From assembly GCA_963678205.1 (NCBI GenBank), contig OY782760.1, forward strand, positions 930,001 to 994,000: a stretch of DNA of 64,000 bases, in the 5' to 3' direction. Shown piece by piece: positions 51,253-59,113 of this stretch (within the stretch, counting starts at the first letter, position 1; each line of letters starts with the position of its first letter). The notes under the pieces were generated by a model, which was not told the DNA's origin, did no database searches, and saw nothing but the letters and a program-made list of their open reading frames with translations. Source of the DNA: G963556115 sp963678205 (lineage in GTDB: Bacteria; Planctomycetota; SZUA-567). The translations under genes and the position numbers were made by a program.

Positions 51253-51528
51253 ATGGATTTTGACAAGGATGACAGTAGAGAAAAGGTTTTAAAAAGAATA
51301 CAGAAAATCGAAGGTCAATTGCGTGGGGTGAGGAAGATGATCGAAGATGAAAGAGCGTGTAAGGATATCCTTACACAGTTGCTTGCAGTCTCTGGCGCAA
51401 TGAAAGGAACTATCTCGCAAGTGATTAAAGGAAATCTTTGTGAGTGCGTGCAGGGCATTAACAGTGATGGATCAATTGACCAGAGTGCAATTGAGGAATT
51501 AGTAAAGACATTATCGAAGGCACTTTAA
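51253..51528 (+). CDS. CsoR/CstR-family repressor (DUF156), persulfide-sensor-like
   Basis: 91 residues, four-helix-type DUF156 protein: KRIQKIEGQLRGVRKMIEDE is the family signature. Ligand positions: Cys36 (ERACKDIL) and Cys65 (NLCECVQG) are 29 apart, as in CstR, and the CsoR copper ligand His at +25 is Asn61. An additional Cys63 is present. Copper sensing by the C-H-C triad is therefore unlikely; reactive-sulfur sensing through a Cys pair is more consistent (inference). It heads an operon with two membrane polyferredoxins and has a perfect palindrome at its promoter. Confidence 0.88.
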   Translation: MDFDKDDSREKVLKRIQKIEGQLRGVRKMIEDERACKDILTQLLAVSGAMKGTISQVIKGNLCECVQGINSDGSIDQSAIEELVKTLSKAL

Positions 51529-51545
51529 TTTTCCAGGAGAAGATT

Positions 51546-52676
51546 ATGAGTAGGCAGAGAGTAGTGTGGTTTATTGTTTCTATTGCGATTTTTTTGACAT
51601 TTTCTGTTTTGGGATATGTAATTTCAATTGAACAGAATCATGAAAATTTAGCTGAGCAAGTAAGCATAAATACACCTATCTCTCAGGTTGCAAAAACTCT
51701 AGGAGTTTCGGTAAAAAACCTAGCAAATGAACTTAAAGTAAAGGATGAGATTGACAAAAAGAAATCTATTGCATTCTATGGAATAGACAAAGAGGAGTTT
51801 ACGTATGCTGTAGAGCACATACTTTCACATAAGCCTGTTGTGTTCAAGCAATTTATAATGCTGGGGCTCAGTGTTTTTGGTGCTTTATTTCTTTTGTTCT
51901 GGGGTAAGGGAAAAGATTGTAAAGCGTTGCATTACAATAGACTGCCATATTATATAGTATTGTTGATAACAATTTGGGCGAGTTTTTGGTTTGGCAAGTC
52001 ACCAAGCCCAATGGAAGGCATTGTAAAGCTGTTTAAAGCTCATGCCGGGTTATATCCAGATGTCGCTGCAAAGACTATAGGACCGACTATTCTGCTGATT
52101 TTATTTGTTGTAGTCGTAAATAAACTAATATGTGGCTGGGCTTGCCCATTTGGAGCTTTGCAGGAATTATTTAATTCAATTCCAGCTTTAAGAAGATATA
52201 AACTAAAGATACCGTTTTGGATAAGTAATACTATAAGAGGGGGTATATTCTTTGCTTTTATTATGATATTGTTTGGTGTCGTTGGAGATTTGCATGGGGT
52301 AACAATATATCATTATGTAAATCCTTTCAACCTCTTTGATTTTAAATTTGAATATGTGTCAATTGGAATAACCGTAGTTTTGTCACTTGCCTTCGGCCTG
52401 ATTATTTATAGACCATTCTGTCACTTTGTCTGTCCAATGGGATTTGTGTCATGGATTTTTGAGCAGGTGAGCATATTCAAAGTAAGAATTGATAAAGATA
52501 AATGTTTAGAATGTGGTGAATGTGTGATGGCTTGCCCATCAAATGCATGTAAAGCAATTTTAGAAGAGAAAAAAATAAAACCTGATTGCTACAGCTGTGC
52601 ACGTTGTCTCTCATCGTGTCCGGTAGATGCAATCAAATATGGATTAAAGATTAAGAAAAATAATAAAGGAGTATGA
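51546..52676 (+). CDS. Membrane 4Fe-4S polyferredoxin (NapH/NosR/CcoG-like)
   Basis: 376 residues. About six membrane helices. A ~100-residue extracytoplasmic N-terminal segment after TM1 carries a sterile-alpha-like 'ISQVAKTLGVSVKNLANELK' motif repeated in spirit at the CstR-adjacent operon. CxxxCP motifs CGWACPFGALQE and CHFVCPMGFVSW mark the NapH/NosR class; two C-terminal 4Fe-4S motifs follow (CLECGECVMACP, CYSCARCLSSCP). It would pass electrons across or along the membrane from quinol or ferredoxin to an extracytoplasmic acceptor. Second gene of the operon, 17 nt after the regulator. Confidence 0.85.
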   Translation: MSRQRVVWFIVSIAIFLTFSVLGYVISIEQNHENLAEQVSINTPISQVAKTLGVSVKNLANELKVKDEIDKKKSIAFYGIDKEEFTYAVEHILSHKPVVFKQFIMLGLSVFGALFLLFWGKGKDCKALHYNRLPYYIVLLITIWASFWFGKSPSPMEGIVKLFKAHAGLYPDVAAKTIGPTILLILFVVVVNKLICGWACPFGALQELFNSIPALRRYKLKIPFWISNTIRGGIFFAFIMILFGVVGDLHGVTIYHYVNPFNLFDFKFEYVSIGITVVLSLAFGLIIYRPFCHFVCPMGFVSWIFEQVSIFKVRIDKDKCLECGECVMACPSNACKAILEEKKIKPDCYSCARCLSSCPVDAIKYGLKIKKNNKGV

Positions 52677-52680
52677 TGCT

Positions 52681-53310
52681 ATGAAAGCATTTCAATGGAT
52701 AATGGCAGTTTGCTTTGTCGTGGTATTGGCACTAGGGTGGAAATATTCAATTTTGGGATTGATGGTTATACCAATGATTGGTTCGGGTATGATTTTTGCA
52801 CTGATAAATGGCAGGTGGTTCTGTGGTAATATTTGTCCGAGAGGACAATTTCTTGAAAGACTTTTTAGTAAAGTCTCTTCGTCAAAAGATATTCCTAGGG
52901 TATTTATTCAGCCTATCTTTCGTTGGACATTTTTGATAATATTTATGGGTAAAATGTCGTATTCGCTGGTTGATGTGTATCAGGATGGATTTACGGTTGA
53001 TGCTTTGGCGAGCGCTTTTTGGTGGAGTATGTTTGGATCTTCAGTAATAGCTTTTGTAGGAGCTCTGTTTTATAATAGCAGGTTCTGGTGTGCGGTCTGC
53101 CCAGTTGGTACTATTGGTAAGAGTGTAAAGGGGATTGCTCCGGCAAACTATAGGGTAGATTCTTCGTGTAAGGACTGTGGCGCTTGTACTAGAGCATGTC
53201 CTTTCAATCATAAACCTTCAGATTATAAAGGTTCTGAATTTGATAATAGTGACTGTATTAAGTGTGGTAAATGTGTTGATGCATGTAAGTTCGGAGCTAT
53301 TAAAAAATAA
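52681..53310 (+). CDS. Second membrane 4Fe-4S polyferredoxin
   Basis: 209 residues. Three or four membrane helices with CGNICPRGQFLE and CAVCPVGTIG motifs, then two 4Fe-4S clusters (CKDCGACTRACPF, CIKCGKCVDACKF) at the C-terminus. A shorter NapH-like partner of the preceding protein; the two may form one electron-transfer unit. AAAGGAGTATGATGCT before the ATG; four nucleotides after the previous stop. Confidence 0.85.
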   Translation: MKAFQWIMAVCFVVVLALGWKYSILGLMVIPMIGSGMIFALINGRWFCGNICPRGQFLERLFSKVSSSKDIPRVFIQPIFRWTFLIIFMGKMSYSLVDVYQDGFTVDALASAFWWSMFGSSVIAFVGALFYNSRFWCAVCPVGTIGKSVKGIAPANYRVDSSCKDCGACTRACPFNHKPSDYKGSEFDNSDCIKCGKCVDACKFGAIKK

Positions 53311-53330
53311 TTTTATAAATTATAATAATA

Positions 53331-53357
53331 AAAAAGGGCGCAATTTAGCGCCCTTTT
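53331..53357. terminator. Bidirectional terminator
   Basis: AAAAAGGGCGC-AATTTA-GCGCCCTTTTT: perfect stem with A and T tracts on either side, between the polyferredoxin operon and the convergent DjlA-like gene. Confidence 0.9.
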
Positions 53358-53370
53358 TTATTATTGGATT

Positions 53371-54126
53371 CTATTTTCTGTTTTTCATGATAGTATCATA
53401 AGCTTTGTTGATTTTGGTCATCTGCTCTGTAGCAAACTTCATAAACTCATCTGGAAGCCCCTTGCTTTGAAGTTTGTCTGGGTGAAAGTCAGCGCATTTT
53501 TCTCTGTACTTCTTTTTTACCTCATTGTCACTATCATTTTTATTGCATTCAAGTAGTTCATAAGCTTCGTCAAGTTCATTTGTTGAGCTATATGATGATG
53601 AAGACTGACGATTATTACTATTTGAATAATTGTTATAACCAGAAGAGCTCAAGTGAAGTATGCGCTTTGCATCTTCAATGATTGCCTGTTCTTCAGGTGA
53701 GTAGTGTCCATCTTTATTAGAGAGCTCGACAAGTGTTCCGACAAGCATCATGCATAATTCTCTATCAAAATTTACAATTTGACCGAATTGCTGAAGATAC
53801 TCGGACGCTGGTGTGTTATTATCTTTCGCTTCAAGAAAAACACGTTTTGCAATATCTTTTGTCTGAGGGTCTAGCTTGAAGTGATGATTCATTAATTCTT
53901 CTACATACTCTATTTCTTCCTGACTTACTACACCGTCTGCTTTTGCAAGTTTTGCTACACAGGAGAAAAAACAGACAAAAAAAGCTACCTGATTTTTTTC
54001 TGTATTATTGATTCTGGTTGTTGTCCCTGATATGCTACTACCAAGTATTGCTCCTATCATCGCTCCTATCGGACCGCCAAAAAATAAGCCAATACCACCT
54101 CCAATAAGTGCTCCCTTAATTCCCAT
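53371..54126 (-). CDS. DjlA-like protein: glycine-zipper, TerB and J domains
   Basis: 251 residues. N-terminal glycine-rich membrane segment (GALIGGGIGLFFGGPIGAMI), a TerB-like helical domain (KLAKADGVVSQEEIEYVEEL, NKDGHYSPEEQAIIEDAKRI), a Ser/Asn/Tyr linker (about 165-185) and a C-terminal J domain with the DnaK-stimulating HPD (CADFHPDKL). Same architecture as DjlA, a membrane co-chaperone of DnaK. 3' gene of the YcjX-YcjF-DjlA cluster, 19 nt after the YcjF-like gene. Confidence 0.88.
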   Translation of the reverse strand: MGIKGALIGGGIGLFFGGPIGAMIGAILGSSISGTTTRINNTEKNQVAFFVCFFSCVAKLAKADGVVSQEEIEYVEELMNHHFKLDPQTKDIAKRVFLEAKDNNTPASEYLQQFGQIVNFDRELCMMLVGTLVELSNKDGHYSPEEQAIIEDAKRILHLSSSGYNNYSNSNNRQSSSSYSSTNELDEAYELLECNKNDSDNEVKKKYREKCADFHPDKLQSKGLPDEFMKFATEQMTKINKAYDTIMKNRK

Positions 54127-54144
54127 ATTAATATATACCTTTCG

Positions 54145-55350
54145 TTATTTCGTGCCAGATTTTGCAGAGTTATTTATCATTTGTACATGTATAATTGTAG
54201 CTTTTCCAAGGCGCCAGAGCAAGAAGCCATTGAGTCCAGCTTCTGCAGTTTTTGAAAAGATTGATTTTAAAGAGCTTGAAAGAGAGCCAGCAAGTAGATC
54301 TCCACTCCATTCTTCATACGATTCACTAAGGGTTTCTACACCACTTTCAGTAGCTTCACCAAGAATTCCGCTAAGATATGCCTGCATAATTGCTTTTGAT
54401 AGCATGATTGCGCTCTGTCCAAAAGCTGGGCGAAGATTATATAGTATAAGGATATCTTTTATCATTGCCAGTGAGCCGTAGAGTACAATAATCTGGTCTA
54501 TAATCCCAATAGGAGAAGCAGCTGTACCTATAGCAACCTTGCTAGCATAGCGTTTTATGCGGTCTTTGGCCACAGATTCAATTGGTCGCTGAAATCTGTC
54601 ATTAAAAGTTTTCAGCCACTCATGTGCCGATATTGGTTGGGCGGTGTTCAGTAGATCATTTTTGGCTTTTTCAAGCTCTTTTATAGAGGCAGGGCTAAAG
54701 CCTGCACTATATAATAATGGAAAATTATTAAGAGGGTAATCTCTCAGATATTCTGTCAATTTTATTTTTGCTTTTTCTGCATGTTTTAGAGCAGTCATAC
54801 GAAGTGCCTCACGTTCTTCAAGAATTGATAAAGCCTTTAAATTCAGCTGTAGGGATTGTTTTAACCCAAATAGCTGGATAAATATTCTGATTACTACTGA
54901 AACAATAAGAAAACTAAACACGACACCAATCCCTAGGGTGATATACTGCCAGAGAGGAGGTAACTTGGATACGTTATTGTAGATTGCTATCCCTTCTGAG
55001 ATAATGAATAATCCTAATACCCCACTGATAAGTATTAGGATCAATTTTCCGGTTTTATATATTGATGTTGGAATTTTAAGTCCAGAATCGGTCATTTCAG
55101 AAAATTTTTTATTAAATCTTTCTTCTAGCTCATCGTCGTATTCTTTGGTAATCAAATTTTGTTCAGCTTCTGATAGTATGCGTATTTCTTCTTTAGATGG
55201 GGTTGGGTTGGGACTACCAAGTCCAGTATCCCCATGTCTTAGAGTTTTATTCTGAATTTTTTCTGGAGTTGTATTATGTTTTAGATTCGCACTCCCGAGG
55301 AAGGCTCTTGCTGTTGGGTCTCCTAATGGAAGGTCTGTGTCATTATTCAT
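54145..55350 (-). CDS. YcjF-like (DUF697) membrane protein
   Basis: 401 residues. Soluble acidic N-terminus, two transmembrane helices (about 115-135 and 145-165: LILILISGVLGLFIISEGIA, YITLGIGVVFSFLIVSVVIR), then a helical DUF697 region (IGIIDQIIVLYGSLAMIKDI, LRPAFGQSAIMLSKAIMQA, GVETLSESYEEWSG). In E. coli ycjF follows the ATPase gene ycjX and responds to envelope stress; here the order is the same with a two-nucleotide gap. Biochemical role unknown. Confidence 0.8.
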   Translation of the reverse strand: MNNDTDLPLGDPTARAFLGSANLKHNTTPEKIQNKTLRHGDTGLGSPNPTPSKEEIRILSEAEQNLITKEYDDELEERFNKKFSEMTDSGLKIPTSIYKTGKLILILISGVLGLFIISEGIAIYNNVSKLPPLWQYITLGIGVVFSFLIVSVVIRIFIQLFGLKQSLQLNLKALSILEEREALRMTALKHAEKAKIKLTEYLRDYPLNNFPLLYSAGFSPASIKELEKAKNDLLNTAQPISAHEWLKTFNDRFQRPIESVAKDRIKRYASKVAIGTAASPIGIIDQIIVLYGSLAMIKDILILYNLRPAFGQSAIMLSKAIMQAYLSGILGEATESGVETLSESYEEWSGDLLAGSLSSSLKSIFSKTAEAGLNGFLLWRLGKATIIHVQMINNSAKSGTK

Positions 55351-55352
55351 TA

Positions 55353-56699
55353 TTATCTTCCTCCTGTTATAAAATCAAAAATTTTATCCAGCCCAGAGTG
55401 ATTTGGTGGAATCTGCATGTTTCTGGGGGCGTCTGGAAGAATACTGTAGAATGGGTAATCATTATAATCCCAGTTTTCAGGCCAGACTTCAGGTAAAGGG
55501 GGGACAGGATATTCAATCCATTCCTGAGCAGGGTTATTGACTGAAAGCTTTCCAATGAGGTGGTGTGCTTTTTCTGATGGTCTAGTAGAATAGCAGGCAC
55601 TGCAGGTAAACCACTCAAAGTCAGAGTCAGGAAGAGTACGCCTTGCCCGTTGTGTCATTAGTTTTAAAAGTCCTCTTAATTTTCCATTTTCAATGTCATT
55701 TTTATCAACCATGTCCATTTTGGTTGCAACGAAGGCAACACGTTTTAGCCTTCCTTTGAATAGACTGATCAATGGTTTTAAAAGTTTTCCAATTAATGAA
55801 TCAGATCTCAAAGATTCAAAAAGATCCAGGAGTATTTGACGGTTATCGTTATATCTGTCGACTCCTCCCGCAAGCAGGGATGGGATGTCAATAAGAATGA
55901 TAAGTGTCTCTGCACTCAGAATTTCACTGAATAGTGGCAAAGCAATTTTATTTCTGTATTCTTTATATGCTGAGCTCATTTTATTAAGAATCTCAGGGTT
56001 AGTTGCGAGTATCTCCGCAGGTATGGGGGCAAATTCTGAATTCTCTGTCAGCCCGCATGTCTGTATTCTGGCAATTTCTTCAGCATTGGCAGCTTTTGCG
56101 ACTTTTCCGTCAGGGCTCAATAAAAATGTAGAAGGTGTCACCAGAGGTTTATAGTCGGTAATAAGATGCGCGAGTAGAAGTTTATAGCGTTCGATTATTT
56201 CATTTATATTATGCGCTTCATTCGAATTTAATGCATTGAGGTATTCTTCTAGATGTATCTTATACTCATGGTGATCATTGAAATGTTGCAGAATATGCTC
56301 TGACCAATATGTATACTCCTTATATGCTGCAATTGCTGCGTCAGCTATTCTTTCACCAGGAAAGTCGAAAAATTCAAGGCTCTGCTTAAAAAATCTGTTC
56401 AGAGAAAATGAATGTTCCCAGTCTGATCTTGAGTACTCACAGAGATGCTTTGCTGAAGCAGTTGTTTTTTCGGGCCAACACCCTCTAGCTAAACACTCAA
56501 TGTATTTATCAAATTTAAATTGTTTCCATTTGTTTGACTTTATAGGTAGATCTCTGTAATTATGGATTTTTACAGAATTTGCAGGTGTAAAAACCGCACT
56601 GTCAAACTCTGACAGTTGGGCAATTAATGAGCTCAAAAATACTGTCTTTCCTCCCCCAGCAATTCCTGTAAGGGCAATTTTTATTTTTGAATCAAGCAT
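55353..56699 (-). CDS. YcjX-like P-loop ATPase/GTPase
   Basis: About 448 residues. KIALTGIAGGGKTVFLSSL is the Walker A region of the YcjX (DUF463) family; EFFDFPGERIADA is the G3-like switch and VAFVATKMDMV an NKxD-like motif. C-terminal WPENWDYNDYPF, PDAPRNMQIPPN and DKIFDFITG are typical YcjX endings. Stress-linked with YcjF. The start is uncertain: an ATG at 56699 gives the family-like N-terminus; a TTG six codons earlier is possible; no strong ribosome site is seen for either. Confidence 0.85.
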   Translation of the reverse strand: MLDSKIKIALTGIAGGGKTVFLSSLIAQLSEFDSAVFTPANSVKIHNYRDLPIKSNKWKQFKFDKYIECLARGCWPEKTTASAKHLCEYSRSDWEHSFSLNRFFKQSLEFFDFPGERIADAAIAAYKEYTYWSEHILQHFNDHHEYKIHLEEYLNALNSNEAHNINEIIERYKLLLAHLITDYKPLVTPSTFLLSPDGKVAKAANAEEIARIQTCGLTENSEFAPIPAEILATNPEILNKMSSAYKEYRNKIALPLFSEILSAETLIILIDIPSLLAGGVDRYNDNRQILLDLFESLRSDSLIGKLLKPLISLFKGRLKRVAFVATKMDMVDKNDIENGKLRGLLKLMTQRARRTLPDSDFEWFTCSACYSTRPSEKAHHLIGKLSVNNPAQEWIEYPVPPLPEVWPENWDYNDYPFYSILPDAPRNMQIPPNHSGLDKIFDFITGGR

Positions 56700-57033
56700 A
56701 TATTGGCTTTCATACAAATTAAGAGAGTAATAAATATATAATTATATATTTCATAATAATATTAGTCAAGTTAGAGTAGTACAGCAAATATTTAAGGTTG
56801 GAGGTTATTTGTAATATTTCTGAATTGTTTATAATTATAAAATAGGGTTAATTTTTTTTACTAAGGTAATTTATATTTGATAAATAGTATAAAATACAAT
56901 ATACTAGAAAAGACATTAAATGTTACGAATTAGCGTGGAATGTTTACAAAGTGTTTTATGATAATGGCATATTTGGCTAAGATGTCATATTGTTTTTATT
57001 GGGGAAAAGATTGGGGTATACCCGGGAGTGGCA
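56700..57033. other. Divergent intergenic region, no gene seen
   Basis: About 330 nt of very AT-rich DNA between the YcjX-like gene and the first sCache chemoreceptor. No ORF or clear hairpin; presumably promoters for both. No sigma-28-type box was found by eye. Confidence 0.5.
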
Positions 57034-58911
57034 ATGAATATTAAATATAAGATTATTTTATTACCAATTATTGCTGTTATCGGTACAGCTGCTTTGGTCT
57101 TAATCATTGGTTACATTAATAGCTCTATTGAAGATACAATTGTGTTACCAAAATTTGAAAAAGAAATTATTAGTAGTGAAAAAGATAAAATAAAAAATCT
57201 TATTCTTGCTGAAGCCGATGTTGCTACTAATATTGTTAACTCAATAAAGAGCAAGGGGGGCAGCGAAGAGGAAATAAGAAAAGCGCTAGTTGAGCATACA
57301 GATCATGTGTTTTTTCTTGATGATAAATCTGGCTATTTTTTTATATATGATTTGGAAGGTAATAGAATTAATGTTCCTGGGGTTAAGGGAGAAGGTAAGA
57401 CAAGTGGTAATTTTATGAGCTTAAAAGATAGTAATGGCACATCAATTATTAAGGGAATGGTGGAGGCTGCTAAAAATGGCGGTGGATTTGTAGAATATTG
57501 GTTTCCTAAAAAGGGTGAAACAGTGCCTTCTCCTAAGCTTAGTTATGCAAAAAAAATAGAGGGTACAAATTATTTTGTTGGTACAGGTGTGTATTTTGAT
57601 GAAATTTATGAATATGCATTTAAAATGAAAAAATTTATTGCAGAGGAGACAGCGTCAAGAAGAATATATATTTTTGCAGCGGCAGCTGCTTATATTGCGA
57701 TATTGGTAATTTTTGCTTGGTTCATAATTAAAGGGATTATCTGGGGACTTACAGGAGTAAAGAGAGATCTTCTTAAAATTGTAGAAACAGGTGATACCTC
57801 AAGTAATATTGATGAAAAGCTTCTGAAGCGTAAAGATGAAATTGGGGAGTTGGCTTTTGCTGGTAAACAGATAATTGATGACTTTGAAAGAGTTGCTATA
57901 GTTTCGAAAAGACTTGCAGATCGAGACTGGTGCCAAGAGGTAAAGGTTAAATCTGACAAAGATGTCATGCATAAGTCACTTAAGGGTATGATTGAAGAAG
58001 TAAATGAAACTCTCAGAGAGATCTCTGTTTTTGTAAATGAACTTGATGCAGGAGCAAAACAAGTAAGTGCAGCAAGTAATGCTTTATCTGATGGTGCAAC
58101 CACTCAGGCTGCTTCCATTGAAGAGATATCTGCTTCACTTACGGAAATGAGCGGAAGAACAAGCCAGAACGCTCAAAATGCTTCAGAAGCAAGTACGCTT
58201 GCGCAATCCGCAAACTCTGCAGCTGTAAACGGGCAAGAGCAGATGCAGGACCTGGCAGATGCTATTAGTGGTATTACTCTAAGGGCTGAAGAAACGAAGA
58301 AGGTCGTGAAGACTATTGATGATATTGCCTTTCAGACAAACTTGCTCGCGTTGAATGCAGCAGTTGAAGCTGCAAGGGCTGGTACGCACGGTAAAGGGTT
58401 TGCTGTAGTAGCTGAAGAGGTTAGAAACCTTGCCGCGAGATCTGCCAAAGCTGCAGGAGAGACAGCAGAACTAATTGATAATGTTGTTAGCGAAGTAAAG
58501 AGCGGTAATGATATGGCTGAATCTACTGCAGAAGCGCTGAATAGAATCGCAGAGCAAATAAATAAAGTTACAACTCTGGTGGCTGAAATAGCAGAAGCAT
58601 CAAATATTCAGGCTCAAGGGGTGAGCCAGGTAAATCAAGGACTTGAGCAGATTGATTCAGTAACTCAGCAGAATACTGCAAGTGCTGAGGAGACAGCCGC
58701 AGCAAGTACTCACATGAGCGATCTGGCTTCTAAGCTAAATGTTTTGATCAAGAAGTTTAAAATTAAGGATGCCAGTGTTTCACGTAAAAAAATTATTGGC
58801 AGAAAAGCTTCTAGGGTAAGTTTATCTGCTCCAGTTGAAAGTAACTCTGCAGCTATTGTTACTCCAAAGGAACAAATTATGCTTGATGATTCGGAATTTG
58901 GAAAGTTTTAA
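57034..58911 (+). CDS. Methyl-accepting chemotaxis protein with sCache sensor (1)
   Basis: 625 residues. TM1 about 8-28; sCache_2-type periplasmic domain with KSGYFFIYDLEGNRINVPGV and GGFVEYWFPKKGE, then NYFVGTGVYFDEI; TM2 about 210-235; HAMP; methylation helices; tip AFQTNLLALNAAVEAARAG; tail ending DDSEFGKF. ATG 57034 follows GGGAG by five bases; a GTG two codons earlier is less likely. Such Cache_2 receptors usually sense small carboxylates (family knowledge). Tandem with the next receptor, which is clearly paralogous. Confidence 0.94.
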   Translation: MNIKYKIILLPIIAVIGTAALVLIIGYINSSIEDTIVLPKFEKEIISSEKDKIKNLILAEADVATNIVNSIKSKGGSEEEIRKALVEHTDHVFFLDDKSGYFFIYDLEGNRINVPGVKGEGKTSGNFMSLKDSNGTSIIKGMVEAAKNGGGFVEYWFPKKGETVPSPKLSYAKKIEGTNYFVGTGVYFDEIYEYAFKMKKFIAEETASRRIYIFAAAAAYIAILVIFAWFIIKGIIWGLTGVKRDLLKIVETGDTSSNIDEKLLKRKDEIGELAFAGKQIIDDFERVAIVSKRLADRDWCQEVKVKSDKDVMHKSLKGMIEEVNETLREISVFVNELDAGAKQVSAASNALSDGATTQAASIEEISASLTEMSGRTSQNAQNASEASTLAQSANSAAVNGQEQMQDLADAISGITLRAEETKKVVKTIDDIAFQTNLLALNAAVEAARAGTHGKGFAVVAEEVRNLAARSAKAAGETAELIDNVVSEVKSGNDMAESTAEALNRIAEQINKVTTLVAEIAEASNIQAQGVSQVNQGLEQIDSVTQQNTASAEETAAASTHMSDLASKLNVLIKKFKIKDASVSRKKIIGRKASRVSLSAPVESNSAAIVTPKEQIMLDDSEFGKF

Positions 58912-58936
58912 TTATTATTAATCATGTTTATGGTTG

Positions 58937-58970
58937 ATTGCGCGCTGGGCAATCCAGTGCGCAATTTTTT
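58937..58970 (+). terminator. Terminator between tandem chemoreceptors
   Basis: Twelve-position stem with one wobble (ATTGCGCGCTGG / CCAGTGCGCAAT), GCAAT loop and TTTTTT. Confidence 0.9.
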
Positions 58971-59113
58971 ATTTATAATTATTATTTTTGCCCTTTTTGT
59001 AGAGTGAAGGTAAAATAATATAGACATTTAATAATATATAGCATTAATGGAAAATTTAATGTTTGGTTTACTTCTGAGTTTATTTGATGCATTTGTTTGC
59101 AGTGGAGAATATC

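Noticed and set aside
51253..51528. Copper-sensing CsoR
   Set aside because: The His ligand of the C-H-C copper site is Asn61; the Cys pair at CstR spacing favours a sulfur-type sensor.
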